From assembly GCA_014055465.1 (NCBI GenBank), contig WIAF01000011.1:90295-154294 (forward strand): a stretch of DNA of 64,000 nucleotides, written 5' to 3'. This stretch comes from Nitrospira sp. CR1.1 (GTDB lineage Bacteria > Nitrospirota > Nitrospiria > Nitrospirales > Nitrospiraceae). Under the pieces are notes generated by a model, which did not search any database, had not been told where the DNA came from, and saw only the letters and a program-made list of their open reading frames with translations. Below, piece after piece: positions 1-9,627 of the stretch. A program made the position numbers and the translations under genes. Numbering within the stretch: the first letter of the stretch is position 1; each line of letters opens with the position of its first letter.

Positions 1-4
1 GCTC

Positions 5-208
5 GTGAGCGTGATGTCCAGTATCAAGGGCGAAGAGGTTGAGACCCGATGGGGACTCCATCCGCGTTTTCGTCAAGACTTGACACAAGAGGAGGCGAAA
101 CAACTGACGGCCACTATGAATCGCGTCGCCAAAATTCTCGGAGAGCGCTACGCCACCGTCGCTTTTTCTGACCAGTGGGCATCCTGGCATAAGGCCGGAC
201 ACGCCTAA
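5..208 (+). CDS. C-terminal part of an unknown protein
   Basis: The frame is open to the left window edge, so the GTG at 5 may be internal and only the last 67 residues are certain. The peptide is hydrophilic and ends in a Trp/His-containing tail (WASWHKAGHA). No family was recognised. It stops 68 bases before glgP on the same strand, so it could be the previous gene of a glycogen-related operon, but nothing in the peptide proves that. Confidence 0.5.
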   Translation: MSVMSSIKGEEVETRWGLHPRFRQDLTQEEAKQLTATMNRVAKILGERYATVAFSDQWASWHKAGHA

Positions 209-276
209 CGCACATTCCGGAAGCGGGACCATACCTTCCCCTTCCTCACCCATCGATCACATTCCACGGAGGCGTC

Positions 277-2436
277 GTGCAAGCACCCGACCACATACAG
301 CCCCCTCAGGACATGGTTCCGCAAAGCCTGCATCGACTTGGCGAGTTAGCCCGCAACTTATGGTGGAGCTGGAACCAACCGGCACGGCAACTCTTCGAGT
401 CCATCGATCCGACACTGTGGTTCCTTACTCACCACAATCCCGTCCAACTGCTCGCCGGAGTGAAACCGGAACGATTCGCGACACTGGCCGGTGATCCGAC
501 GTTCGTGCGGCAATACTCCGCTGTTCTGCACAGCTTTGATGAATATATGAGCAGCAAGAACACGTGGGCAGCCACGGAATTCCCGGCGCTCCAGAATTCC
601 CCGATTGCCTACTTTTCTGCGGAGTTCGGACTCCACATTTCGATTCCGATTTATAGCGGAGGCCTCGGCATCCTGGCCGGAGATCATTGCAAGGAGGCCA
701 GCGACTTAGGCATTCCTCTCGTAGGTCTCGGCTTCATGTATCCGCAAGGCTACTTCAAACAGCGGATCAACCCCGAGGGATGGCAGGAAGCGACCTATGT
801 GCCGTTCAATCGGTACGATTCGCCGATTCACCAGGCGCTGACTCCGGCCGGCGCTCCCTGCACCATCAAAGTAGAAATCGGCCATCGTCAGGTCACGGTG
901 CTGGTGTGGCAGGTCCGTAACGGACGGATGTCGCTCTACCTGATCGATACGGATGTACCCGAAAACACCCCCGAAGATCGGGCCCTTTCGGCGAGGCTCT
1001 ACGGTGGTGATCAGGAAACCAGACTCTGCCAGGAGTTTCTTCTTGGCATCGGCGGCGTACGAATCCTGCGCGCCCTGGGCATCACTCCCGCCGTCTGGCA
1101 CTGCAATGAAGGCCACTCTGCCTTCCTGACGGTGGAACGGATCCGGGAGTTCGTTACCAAAGGACACAGCCATGCGGAAGCGAGCGACCTGGTCCGACAA
1201 AGCACCGTGTTCACCACGCATACGCCGGTCCCCGCCGGACACGATATCTTTCCTTTTCACCTGATGGACCGCTATTTCCATAATTATTGGGGCCAGCTCG
1301 GACTATCCCGGGAGGAATTTTTGCGGCTTGGCGAAACGCCGGAAAGCGCAGGCCACGGCTTTAACATGACCGCTCTTGCCATGCGGCTCGCGGCTCACGT
1401 GAACGGCGTGAGCCGCGAGCACGGGCGCGTCTCCCGCCAAATGTGGCAACACTTGTGGCCAGGTCTGGCGCAAGACCTTGTTCCCATCCGGAGCCTCACC
1501 AACGGCATTCACGCGCCGACATGGATCTCTCCGGAGTCGAATTCGCTCTATGCCAAATACCTCAGCCCCGACTGGGCGGAGCGAATCGACGACCCCACCA
1601 TCTGGCAACGGGTCGCAGATTTGCCCGATGACGCGCTATGGGCCGTCCGGCAAACCACCAGACGCAAGCTCATGCGATTCATTCGCGAGCGCGCGCGGGA
1701 TGGGTGGATTCGCGGACATCTTCAACCCATGCAAGCCATCGCGAGGGGCACACTCCTGGACCCGGAGGCTCTCACCATTGGTTTTGCCCGGCGGTTTGCC
1801 ACGTATAAGCGGGCGACCCTCTTGTTCCGCGATCTCGAACGCCTCAAACAATTGCTCCATAACCGGTGGCGGCCCGTCCAAATCGTCTTTGCGGGCAAAG
1901 CCCATCCAGCCGACGAACCAGGCCGGTACTTTATCCACGAAGTCCTGAACTTCTGTAACGATCACAAACTCGGCGGGCATATTGCCTTCCTCGAAGACTA
2001 TGACATGCACATGGCCAAGTATTTGGTCCAAGGCGTCGATGTCTGGCTCAACACGCCTCGCGCACCGCTTGAAGCGAGCGGCACCAGCGGTCAAAAAGCT
2101 GCCTTGAATGGTGTGATTAACCTCAGCGTTTTGGACGGGTGGTGGCAAGAAGGCTATAACGGCGCCAATGGATGGGGCATTCAACCTCTCCCAGAGGGGT
2201 CCGACACTCAGGCACAAGACGCGCATGATGCCGAACAACTCTTCCGCCTCTTAGAGCAGGAAGTAGTGCCATTGTTCTATCAACGCGATCTCGACGGCAT
2301 TCCGCGCGGATGGCTTCATATTGTCAAAGAGAGCATTAAAACGGTTGCCCCCCGTTTCTGCACCAAACGGATGGTCAAAGAATACATGAGACAGTTGTAT
2401 GCACCGGCCACCGCGCACGCACCAAACAAATGGTAG
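277..2436 (+). CDS. glgP: Alpha-glucan (glycogen) phosphorylase
   Basis: Releases glucose-1-phosphate from glycogen or maltodextrin by phosphorolysis with pyridoxal phosphate. The 719-residue protein opens with the DUF3417-type segment of short bacterial and archaeal phosphorylases (ELARNLWWSWNQPAR near residue 20). It carries the PLP-lysine motif EASGTSGQKAALNG, with the lysine near residue 607. The expected glucan-binding EFGLHISIPIYSGGLGILAG-like region lies around residues 115-135. The GTG start at 277 follows an ACGGAGG ribosome site. Together with the 4-alpha-glucanotransferase at 35958-38219 it would form a cytoplasmic glycogen-degradation route. The next gene starts two bases after its stop. 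Confidence 0.95.
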   Translation: MQAPDHIQPPQDMVPQSLHRLGELARNLWWSWNQPARQLFESIDPTLWFLTHHNPVQLLAGVKPERFATLAGDPTFVRQYSAVLHSFDEYMSSKNTWAATEFPALQNSPIAYFSAEFGLHISIPIYSGGLGILAGDHCKEASDLGIPLVGLGFMYPQGYFKQRINPEGWQEATYVPFNRYDSPIHQALTPAGAPCTIKVEIGHRQVTVLVWQVRNGRMSLYLIDTDVPENTPEDRALSARLYGGDQETRLCQEFLLGIGGVRILRALGITPAVWHCNEGHSAFLTVERIREFVTKGHSHAEASDLVRQSTVFTTHTPVPAGHDIFPFHLMDRYFHNYWGQLGLSREEFLRLGETPESAGHGFNMTALAMRLAAHVNGVSREHGRVSRQMWQHLWPGLAQDLVPIRSLTNGIHAPTWISPESNSLYAKYLSPDWAERIDDPTIWQRVADLPDDALWAVRQTTRRKLMRFIRERARDGWIRGHLQPMQAIARGTLLDPEALTIGFARRFATYKRATLLFRDLERLKQLLHNRWRPVQIVFAGKAHPADEPGRYFIHEVLNFCNDHKLGGHIAFLEDYDMHMAKYLVQGVDVWLNTPRAPLEASGTSGQKAALNGVINLSVLDGWWQEGYNGANGWGIQPLPEGSDTQAQDAHDAEQLFRLLEQEVVPLFYQRDLDGIPRGWLHIVKESIKTVAPRFCTKRMVKEYMRQLYAPATAHAPNKW

Positions 2437-2437
2437 C

Positions 2438-3847
2438 ATGATCGGAAAGAGGTCTACTGTTTCGCAAAGCCGCCACTTCTCCTCCTGGGCACTCCCCGCG
2501 GGGGTCCTGTTGTTCGTTTCGATATATCCGATGCAGGGGTCGGCAGCCTCGCCCACGTCAAAAACCTCTCCGACGCCGTTTGAGCGAGAAGCCATGGCGC
2601 TATATCGGGCGGCGGAGTACAACCGTGTCATAGAGCTGATTCAACACCCTCCCACAGGCCATGAGCCTAGTCTGGAGGCCATTCGCTACGCCATCCTGAG
2701 TTACGTAAAGCTGGGAAAACCTGAAGAGGCATGGAAACTCTATCCTAAACTCACGGCGGGAGATCGCCCTGATGACCCAGCATTGTTACGGGAAGTCGCC
2801 CGCGGGTTTATCGTTTCCCGGGTCCGTGACCCACAAGAACATATCCGGATCGCGGCCTATACCGCGCTGGCAGAGATGGGTAAAAGCGATACGTTGCCGC
2901 TTCTCGAAGACGGGCTATTGGATTCGTCGGCGCTTGTTCGCGCCAGGGCTGCCGAAGCTATTGGGCGAAGTGGACTGGCTGGCCGTTCGGCCGCTCTCAA
3001 ACGCGCGCTTCGAGATGAAGCCCCCGGTGTGCGTATCGCGGCCATCAATGCTCTCAGCGATGCCAAGGTCCCAGGCATCGCCGATCAACTCACCGAAATT
3101 GCACGGATCGATGAGGGCCCGGAATCGATTTTTGCTTTTGCAGGTCTTTATAAACTGGGCCGGACAGATGTACTGACAGATATTTCCAGTGCGGTGACCC
3201 TGCCGGATCCCGAAGTACGCATGGCGGCATTGGGCGTGCTGGGACGCCTGCGGCGCCCGGCAAGTCTGTCGATTCTCAGCCAAGCCGTGTACGATCCTCA
3301 TCCTGCTGTGCGCGCCTTTGCCGCAGGCGCCTTGGGGGAGTTCGGTAGCGTCGAAGGAATCGCCCCCCTGACCCACGCACTGGGAGATGAAAATCCGCGG
3401 GTCCGCAGCGTTGCCGCCTCGAGCCTCGGGCGCCTGGGCGTCGCGGAATCTCGAAGCGTCGTTCAGCCACTGTTGCGAGACTCAGACGAACATGTGCGCC
3501 TCAGCGCAGTCGAATCACTACTCCGCTTAGGCGATGCCGGCGCCATTTTGAACGCCGCAGCGCTCGCGCGGCATCCCGACCCCTCCATACGTGGCGATAC
3601 CGCACACGCGCTTGCGTTCGCGACCACCTCCAATGCCATCCCCATCCTCGAGAACCTGCTCCGAGATCAGCAACCGCTTCCTCGACTCATGGCTGCCCGC
3701 GCACTAGGAAAATCTTCGCTAACGTCTCTCATCCCCGTAGCCAAAATCGGCCTGCAGGACTCCGATCCCGCCGTGCGTATTACTTCGGCGGGTAGTCTCA
3801 TCAGCATACTATCTCGCCAGGACAAGGGGAGCGCCCGTAGGAGGTAA
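2438..3847 (+). CDS. HEAT-repeat protein with N-terminal export signal
   Basis: A 469-residue protein when started at the ATG at 2438, directly after the glgP stop; an earlier start at 2399 would overlap glgP and delay the signal. Residues about 14-35 form a hydrophobic segment ending in Ala-Ala, consistent with a signal peptide, so the protein is probably periplasmic. From about residue 110 onward it consists of tandem 30-residue helical HEAT/PBS-lyase-like repeats with the recurring pattern DP-x-VR-x-x-AA-x-ALG. Such solenoids usually bind partner proteins; no catalytic motif is visible. Close spacing suggests co-transcription with glgP, but a functional link is not evident. Confidence 0.8.
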   Translation: MIGKRSTVSQSRHFSSWALPAGVLLFVSIYPMQGSAASPTSKTSPTPFEREAMALYRAAEYNRVIELIQHPPTGHEPSLEAIRYAILSYVKLGKPEEAWKLYPKLTAGDRPDDPALLREVARGFIVSRVRDPQEHIRIAAYTALAEMGKSDTLPLLEDGLLDSSALVRARAAEAIGRSGLAGRSAALKRALRDEAPGVRIAAINALSDAKVPGIADQLTEIARIDEGPESIFAFAGLYKLGRTDVLTDISSAVTLPDPEVRMAALGVLGRLRRPASLSILSQAVYDPHPAVRAFAAGALGEFGSVEGIAPLTHALGDENPRVRSVAASSLGRLGVAESRSVVQPLLRDSDEHVRLSAVESLLRLGDAGAILNAAALARHPDPSIRGDTAHALAFATTSNAIPILENLLRDQQPLPRLMAARALGKSSLTSLIPVAKIGLQDSDPAVRITSAGSLISILSRQDKGSARRR

Positions 3848-4289
3848 GCCAGCGTCCTCAGACTCATCGGCTGGTGATCCTCCTAGCCCTCTCATTTGGC
3901 CTTTGATATCTGCGTGAACACAACCAACCAAGCCTCTTGTGCGAACGGCACGAGACTGCTCAGACATGTAGCAGGCAACTCGTTGGAATATGAGTGGGAT
4001 TGACAGCGGCGCCATAACCTGGGCAGGCCCAAGTCGAGAATGGAAGAGGCGGGGGCTGAAACTTACAACCATCATTCGGCGGACGCCGCGAAAGAATTGG
4101 CAGCAGCTATCACTTCACGTGATACTGTGACGCGTGGAGCAAATCAGAGAGATCCTCAACACGCAATCAAGGGGCTGGCAGGAAAAATCAGGGAGCTACG
4201 TTCTGAGGTCTCGCTCACAGAAAAGTGTCGCGAGTCAAATGGCCGACATTCCGGAAGACCTGGATCTCCGCCCTCGCAAATAATGACGT
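3848..4289. other. Intergenic stretch without a convincing gene
   Basis: 442 bases between two convergent HEAT-repeat genes. An open frame at 4040-4303 on the plus strand has no ribosome site and runs into the 3' end of the opposite gene, so it was not called. No repeat, RNA gene or clear terminator was seen. Confidence 0.4.
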
Positions 4290-5123
4290 TTATGAAACAG
4301 TAGCCGGCTGCTTTTTCCATTTGGCAAGAATGCGTTCTACCCGCATCTTGACCACCATATCCGTATCTTTCAGCAATGGCTTGATCGCTTCACGACCACG
4401 CTCATCACCAATCGCTTCGAGCGCCGCTGCCGCCGTTAACCGTGTGAACCAATCTTTATTCTGCAACATCTCGATCAACGGACCAATCGCTTCGGGCGAC
4501 TTAATACGGCCCAACGCAATCACCGCTTGCTTACGTACTAATTCCTCTTTGTCCTTTAACGCCTTGATCAAACCGGGCAAAGCGGGCTCGCCAAGATTCA
4601 CCAAGGCATCGGTGGCATCTTCCATGAATTCATCGTTTCGAAGCTGCTGCATCAGGGGATCCAACACGCGTTCATCACGAATCTTTCCCAATGCCATGAT
4701 CGCAGACTTCCGTACATCCCAGTCCCGCAGAAGCTTGAGAAGCACGTCGACGGCCGGAGATCCGATTTGCCCGATTCCCTCAATGGCAACCTCTCGCACC
4801 TGCCAGTCACCGTCACGAAGCGCTGCGGCGAGTGGTTCAACGCAGCGCTCATCTCCCATCTCTCCTAGTGTAATTGCGGCTTCCCGCCTCACCACCCAAT
4901 CAGGATCTTTGAGGAGATCGATCTGGATATCAATTTCATCCTTGACCTTCTCCTCTTCCAGCACCACTTCCTGCATAGGCTCGGAGAGTTCTTGCCCCTC
5001 TGCCGAGGAATCCAAAGACGGTGCAAGTTGGTCCGAGACTTGATCTGTCAAAGCCTCATCTGCGACTTGGCCGACAGGGGAAACAGCCTGTGCCTGTTCT
5101 TCTTTTTCGCCAGCATGTTCCAT
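4290..5123 (-). CDS. HEAT-repeat protein, cytoplasmic type
   Basis: A 277-residue protein with an acidic, Glu/Gln-rich N-terminus (about residues 1-65) followed by roughly seven HEAT/PBS-lyase-like repeats. Characteristic pieces are DPDWVVRREAAITLGEMGD and DWQVREVAIEGIGQIGS. No signal peptide or membrane segment is visible, so it is likely a cytoplasmic scaffold or a regulator of a partner protein. An AAGGA ribosome site lies eight bases before the start. It is convergent with the other HEAT protein (2438-3847) and lies upstream of none of its neighbours in an obvious operon. The partner is unknown. Confidence 0.8.
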   Translation of the reverse strand: MEHAGEKEEQAQAVSPVGQVADEALTDQVSDQLAPSLDSSAEGQELSEPMQEVVLEEEKVKDEIDIQIDLLKDPDWVVRREAAITLGEMGDERCVEPLAAALRDGDWQVREVAIEGIGQIGSPAVDVLLKLLRDWDVRKSAIMALGKIRDERVLDPLMQQLRNDEFMEDATDALVNLGEPALPGLIKALKDKEELVRKQAVIALGRIKSPEAIGPLIEMLQNKDWFTRLTAAAALEAIGDERGREAIKPLLKDTDMVVKMRVERILAKWKKQPATVS

Positions 5124-5186
5124 ATCAAGAATCCTTATTCCACAGGAGGGTTGGGTTAGAGACAGATGCTTCGATGCCGCACCTCG

Positions 5187-5387
5187 TTAGGATTTAGCTT
5201 CAGTCTGCTTGCCCGCTGCATGCTTCTTCCTTAGTGCAAGCGCCCGTCGCTTACGCTGGGTTCGCTTGAGCCGTTTACGTAAGGAACGCAGTGCGGGATC
5301 GTCCGACTTGCTCTCATCTTTCGTGCTCGCAACAATTTTCTTCTTCAGTCGGATTTCGTCTGATTCACCAGTCGGTTTCTTTGCCAT
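5187..5387 (-). CDS. Small very basic protein
   Basis: 66 residues, rich in Lys and Arg, with a central run resembling a basic helix (LRKRLKRTQRKRRALALRKK). A strong GGAGGG ribosome site sits eight bases upstream of the ATG. Composition suggests nucleic-acid or ribosome binding, but this is inference; the sequence is not bS21 or another recognised small ribosomal protein. It lies 63 bases upstream of the HEAT protein gene on the same strand and could be co-transcribed with it. Confidence 0.55.
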   Translation of the reverse strand: MAKKPTGESDEIRLKKKIVASTKDESKSDDPALRSLRKRLKRTQRKRRALALRKKHAAGKQTEAKS

Positions 5388-5518
5388 TCAGCTTCACCCT
5401 CCAAACGATTAAGACCAACATGAACAAAAGTATCGGCGCGCTCAGCGGCCAATCCAGAACGGGCAGTCTAATCAAGTGCGGGAGGAGGTGTCAACTGACG
5501 GAATGTCGTTCGCTGGAC

Positions 5519-6178
5519 TTAGGAGACGATGAGCACGGGGACGGTATTATGAGCCGAATGATCAGCGGCTAACATACTGCCAATCCGCCGTTCACGGCGG
5601 ACATACAAGGCTTCTTGGGGCATCATTCGAAGAGGCACGGCAGGGATTGCTACGCCTTCTTCCTGCGGCCTATGCCGCGTCACGAGTCTGGTGTCCGTAT
5701 TCAACAGCATACCTGCTACAGATGGGACCATTGAGGAGGGCATCGGTGTCACTGGACGATGATTGCCAATGACCTCTATCTGCACAGCGCTGGTACCAGC
5801 TTCAAGCATGCCCAGTTCTCGGGCCGCAGCCTGCGAAAGATCCAACATTCGGCCTGTGACATAGGGGCCGCGATCATTAATCCGGACCTGGACGGATTTT
5901 CCATTGGTCAGGTTGACCACCCTCACGAGACTGCCAAGCGGCAATTTGCGATGAGCAGCAGTATAGGCGGTCATGTCGAAGACTTCCCCATTCGCTGCGA
6001 GTTTCCCATGAAACTCCTTTCCGTACCACGAAGCGACGCCTCGATCCTTGATACCGAGATCCAGGGAGAGTTCACCTTTCGGAAGGGCGGAACAGGCACT
6101 GAGGAGGAGGCAGGACACCAAGGGAACAACAGCATATCCCGTCTTGCAACGAGAACGGTTCCAGGAATTCCTAACCAT
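5519..6178 (-). CDS. rlpA: RlpA-family septal/cell-wall lipoprotein
   Basis: A 219-residue lipoprotein precursor: a hydrophobic N-terminus ends in the lipobox LLSAC near residue 29. A double-psi beta-barrel RlpA domain follows at about residues 45-135. Family hallmarks visible are GVASWYGKEFHGKLAANGE, TAAHRKLPLGS and RINDRGPY followed by RMLDLSQAAAREL. RlpA proteins are outer-membrane lipoproteins that act on peptidoglycan, in some species as lytic transglycosylases. The C-terminal SPOR domain of longer homologues is absent here and is replaced by about 80 residues of unassigned sequence. A GAGGT ribosome site lies six bases before the start. Confidence 0.88.
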   Translation of the reverse strand: MVRNSWNRSRCKTGYAVVPLVSCLLLSACSALPKGELSLDLGIKDRGVASWYGKEFHGKLAANGEVFDMTAYTAAHRKLPLGSLVRVVNLTNGKSVQVRINDRGPYVTGRMLDLSQAAARELGMLEAGTSAVQIEVIGNHRPVTPMPSSMVPSVAGMLLNTDTRLVTRHRPQEEGVAIPAVPLRMMPQEALYVRRERRIGSMLAADHSAHNTVPVLIVS

Positions 6179-6524
6179 AGAAGTACCTCACATGAAAGCC
6201 TGAAATCACTGACTGATTGAACACGGTCCCCAAACGTGATTGCAGGTTACGGGAGATTTCCTTTGGCGACAATACCGTCTGGGTAGCACCGCGCCCCCTA
6301 CAAACGGACAAAGAATCCACCATCCCCGGATAGACCTCGCACCTTTCCCGCCGGAAAATACGATAAAACAACAGAAATGCCTTCAGACTGACCAGCACGG
6401 CACAACACCAGCCCCTCGCTGATTAGACAGTTCATAAATGAACACCCCCTCATGAACCGCGGTGGCGTAAAGCTGGCCAACACAATGGCTCCAACCGCGA
6501 GATGACCTGGTTGCGGATGGCTTG
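6179..6524. other. Intergenic stretch with no supported gene
   Basis: 346 bases between two minus-strand lipoprotein genes. Open frames here lack ribosome sites and recognisable content. The stretch presumably contains the promoter and leader of the rlpA-type gene; no convincing -35/-10 pair was found by eye. Confidence 0.3.
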
Positions 6525-7184
6525 CTACCGAAACCGGAGGGACCGATCCTCCAACTTCGTGTTCACAACAAACCGTTCAAAATTCTTTTCCAGCACCTCG
6601 GCGAGAAGGTCTTCTCCGTCCTGGGGTTCGAACCAGAACACATTGTCGTGACTGCCGGAGTGCGCATCGGTTCGAACAATCGAGCTGCCATCTTCGCGAT
6701 TGTTTGCCTGAATAACCAACTTGCTGCGGGCCTCAATATCGGTCAAGACAACCCCCCGCTTCGCATCAACGGCCAAGTCGAGAATTTTTCCAGACAGTAA
6801 GATATTGGGACCATTTTCCGATTCCGGCGGGGCAACTTTCTGATACTCCACCAGCCAACCCTTGCGTTTAAGATAGTCGGCAAACGCTTGCCCGGCTTCC
6901 TCGCCCGCACTACCGTTCGAGACGCGAAAGTCTGTTTCGCCGCCCCACATCGAGCTTCTGCTTCCAATCTTGGCGTGATCGGTTCGCGCATCTTCAAATG
7001 GAATCACTACAACCCGGGGCCCTGCCATTGGCTTAACCGCTGAAGAGACGCTGCTCACTTCTTTAGGGACCCTGGGGGTCAAATTCATCGGAATAACGTC
7101 GCCTTTTCCGGAGCAGCCCAATAGGAGCAGCAACCCGACGGCTACCGGCGCAGATATTGCCCGCACCACATGCTGTCGAATCAT
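6525..7184 (-). CDS. Envelope lipoprotein of unknown function
   Basis: 219 residues with a lipobox (LLLLGC, Cys near residue 24) and a strong AAGGAGG ribosome site. The mature part begins with a low-complexity linker, then a mixed alpha/beta domain starting VVVIPFEDARTD. This resembles the first strand of lipoproteins that build CsgG- or YajG-like folds. Strands such as NILLSGKILDLAVDAK and ARSKLVIQANN support a similar fold. It is likely anchored in the outer membrane facing the periplasm. It sits in a run of minus-strand envelope genes with rlpA and the gene at 7263-7640, without clear functional coupling. Confidence 0.7.
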   Translation of the reverse strand: MIRQHVVRAISAPVAVGLLLLLGCSGKGDVIPMNLTPRVPKEVSSVSSAVKPMAGPRVVVIPFEDARTDHAKIGSRSSMWGGETDFRVSNGSAGEEAGQAFADYLKRKGWLVEYQKVAPPESENGPNILLSGKILDLAVDAKRGVVLTDIEARSKLVIQANNREDGSSIVRTDAHSGSHDNVFWFEPQDGEDLLAEVLEKNFERFVVNTKLEDRSLRFR

Positions 7185-7262
7185 AGAATCTCTCTACCTC
7201 CTTGTGAGTAACACATCCTCAAGAAAACGAATGGTCCAGATAAAATGAAGTAGCGAACCGGA

Positions 7263-7640
7263 TCAATTGCGATGGAGGACTATCGATCGAACCGTCAAAC
7301 CGTCGCGAGTCTTCACATATTTCAACGTCACCGTATCTCCGGCATGAATTTGATCGAGTCTAATCTTTTTCTTTCCACGCAGAATAGCGGCGCCTTGCTT
7401 AATCACCGCTCCGACCACAATCGCTTCATTCAATCCGTGCTGCCCTTTGACCACGATGACAGGCGGATCCTCACCAGCATTGACGTTTTCAACCGTTCCC
7501 TTGATTTCATGAACAGTATGACTGGCTGCATAGACTGACGTCAGGAAGCTTCCAAGTCCGGCGAGGGTCACACACAGCGCGGCGCCAATCACGAGTACAC
7601 CGAGCAAACTCGGCCTCGGTTGGGTCAGGTCATTCCTCAT
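7263..7640 (-). CDS. Secreted small beta-rich protein, OB-like
   Basis: 125 residues. Residues 13-38 form a hydrophobic signal ending in VYAAS. The mature part is short and strand-rich: VHEIKGTVENVNAG, DPPVIVVKG, KKIRLDQIHAGDTVTLKY and RDGLTVRSIVLH. That pattern resembles small periplasmic OB-fold-like or copper-resistance-associated domains, but no metal ligands are evident. An AGAGGT ribosome site precedes the ATG. It is the first gene of the minus-strand group and is divergent from the ABC operon that begins at 7885. Confidence 0.65.
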   Translation of the reverse strand: MRNDLTQPRPSLLGVLVIGAALCVTLAGLGSFLTSVYAASHTVHEIKGTVENVNAGEDPPVIVVKGQHGLNEAIVVGAVIKQGAAILRGKKKIRLDQIHAGDTVTLKYVKTRDGLTVRSIVLHRN

Positions 7641-7884
7641 TCCGGAGAAACCTCTTCATCAGGCCATGAGACATGGCTGCCTGGTTGCTAAAGTCGCGGA
7701 ACTGTAGCAGTTACGAATCACGCTGTAAAGACGGGCGCGCAGTTTTTCACTCCTCTCACCAAGCACATATCCTTCTCTTGACTGCATCACAGACGGTCGG
7801 TAATATCAAAAGCCATTTGCCACACCACGTGCCGTATCAACGAACAGCAGGAATCACACCCAGCCAGCCGTCAATCCCGACTGC

Positions 7885-8853
7885 ATGATCGAAGTTTGCA
7901 ACATCACCAAACGCTACGGCCACCTCACCGCGATTGATCGCGTCACCTTTCGTGTCGAGAAAGGAGAGGTCCTTGCATTCCTCGGCCCCAATGGCGCCGG
8001 GAAAACCACGACCATGCGCATCCTCACCTCCTTTATTCCCGCGACGGAAGGGACAGCGCACGTGGCCGGGTTCAATTGCGCGGAACAACCTGAAGAGGTG
8101 AAGAAGCGAATCGGATATTTGCCGGAAACCCCGCCGGTCTATCAAGAACTCACGGTGGCCGAGTATTTGGCTTTTGTCGGACGACTTCGCGGGTTGAGTG
8201 GAACAAGTCTGACCCAGGCGTTGGATCGGGTCATGGAACGCCTTTCTTTGGGGACTGTCCGGAAGCGACTTATTGCCAACCTGTCACGCGGCTATCGACA
8301 ACGGGTGGGCCTGGCTCAAGCGCTGATTCATGATCCACCCGTCCTCATCCTCGACGAACCCACGGTGGGTCTTGATCCCAAGCAAATAATCGAGATCCGG
8401 GAATTAATTAAGAGCCTGGCCGGGTCGCATTCTGTCATTCTCAGCACACATATTCTTCCGGAAGCCACTGCAGTCTGTCAGCGCGTCGTGATCATCAACG
8501 GGGGGCGGATCGTCGCCGAAGATACCCCGGACCAACTAGCGGCCCGCCTCCGGAAATCGGAAAAGATCAGCGTCACCCTGAAAGCTCCGCCGGCCAATGT
8601 TTTGGAACGGCTTCGCGAGGTCTCTGGGGTAGAACACGTCCTGACGACTTCCGACCCACATACAGTGCTGATCGAATGCGCGCTGGGGAAAGACATCCGG
8701 GAGGACCTGGCGCGTTTCGCAGTTGGACAACACTGGGGACTGCTGGAAATGAAACCCGTCTCCCTGACGCTTGAAGATGTCTTCCTGCGACTCACTCAGC
8801 AGGAAGACGAATTGCCGAAGCCGAACGAAACCCCCGTGAGCGAGCGACACTAG
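7885..8853 (+). CDS. ABC transporter ATP-binding protein (GldA/CcmA type)
   Basis: 322 residues. It contains Walker A (GPNGAGKTTTMRIL, about residues 36-49), the ABC signature LSRGYRQRVGLAQAL and Walker B PVLILDEPTVGLDP. A C-terminal extension of about 100 residues ends LTLEDVFLRLT, as in GldA-like and drug-exporter ATPases. It would power the membrane protein encoded three bases downstream. The four genes 7885-12521 are packed with overlaps or gaps of three bases and form one operon. The order ATPase, permease, GldG-like, DUF4340 is the widespread Gld-like arrangement; gliding itself is not implied outside Bacteroidota. The ribosome site is weak. Confidence 0.93.
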   Translation: MIEVCNITKRYGHLTAIDRVTFRVEKGEVLAFLGPNGAGKTTTMRILTSFIPATEGTAHVAGFNCAEQPEEVKKRIGYLPETPPVYQELTVAEYLAFVGRLRGLSGTSLTQALDRVMERLSLGTVRKRLIANLSRGYRQRVGLAQALIHDPPVLILDEPTVGLDPKQIIEIRELIKSLAGSHSVILSTHILPEATAVCQRVVIINGGRIVAEDTPDQLAARLRKSEKISVTLKAPPANVLERLREVSGVEHVLTTSDPHTVLIECALGKDIREDLARFAVGQHWGLLEMKPVSLTLEDVFLRLTQQEDELPKPNETPVSERH

Positions 8854-8856
8854 CCA

Positions 8857-9627
8857 ATGCCACCCGTCCAAGCGATTATCGCAAAAGAGTTGCGGTCCTA
8901 TTTCGTCTCGCCAATTGTGTATGTCGTGGGCGGGGTCTTTCTCCTGACCTTCGGGTTTCTCGCTTATCTGTATATTGTGTTTACCGGAGCTCAAGCCATC
9001 CAGCTGATGCAAATGCAAGGCGGCACCGCGCAGATCAACTTGAACGATCTGGTATTCCGCAACCTCTTCGCCAGCATGCGGTTCGTGCTGCTGTTGATCC
9101 TTCCCATCCTCACGATGCGGCTGCTAGCCGAAGAGCGCAAGCTTCGGACCTTTGAGTTTCTGATGACCGCCCCGATACGGGTCAGCGAAATTATTGTCGG
9201 AAAATTCATCAGCGTCTACCTTGTGTTTATAGGAATGCTGCTGTTGACGACGTTGGTTCCACTTACGCTGGCCCTCTTCAGCGATTTCGACTGGTACCCC
9301 GTGCTCACCGGGTACCTGGGATTGACCCTCCTTGGCGGGTTTTTTCTGGCCGTCGGCCTTTTTGCCTCCGCGATCACCGAAAATCAAATCGTGGCCGCAT
9401 TCACCAGCTTCGGCCTGCTCCTGATGTGCTGGCTGCTCGCCGGGCTCGGCTCGCTTCTGGGTGACACACCGGCGGGACAAGTGGTCTCCTACCTCTCGTT
9501 CATGGAACACTACGATCACCTGGTGCGAGGCCTGGTCGATACGAAAGACCTGACCTATTATGTCAGCGGAACCGTACTGATGTTGTTCCTCGCCCACCGC
9601 ATTGTGGATGCCTCACGATGGAAATGA
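8857..9627 (+). CDS. ABC transporter permease (GldF-like)
   Basis: 256 residues with about six membrane segments (roughly residues 20-45, 65-90, 110-135, 145-170, 175-200 and 235-252). It matches the ABC-2 permease pattern: an N-terminal IIAKELRSYFVSPIVYVVGG and, after the second helix, the cytoplasmic RLLAEERKLRTFEFLMTAPI motif. It pairs with the ATPase encoded immediately upstream. Its last ten bases overlap the next gene, which suggests translational coupling. The substrate is unknown. Confidence 0.92.
   Translation: MPPVQAIIAKELRSYFVSPIVYVVGGVFLLTFGFLAYLYIVFTGAQAIQLMQMQGGTAQINLNDLVFRNLFASMRFVLLLILPILTMRLLAEERKLRTFEFLMTAPIRVSEIIVGKFISVYLVFIGMLLLTTLVPLTLALFSDFDWYPVLTGYLGLTLLGGFFLAVGLFASAITENQIVAAFTSFGLLLMCWLLAGLGSLLGDTPAGQVVSYLSFMEHYDHLVRGLVDTKDLTYYVSGTVLMLFLAHRIVDASRWK

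Noticed and set aside
4225..5043. 272-residue plus-strand frame
   Set aside because: Antisense to the HEAT-repeat gene at 4290-5123 and dominated by Ser/Arg, as expected of a shadow frame.
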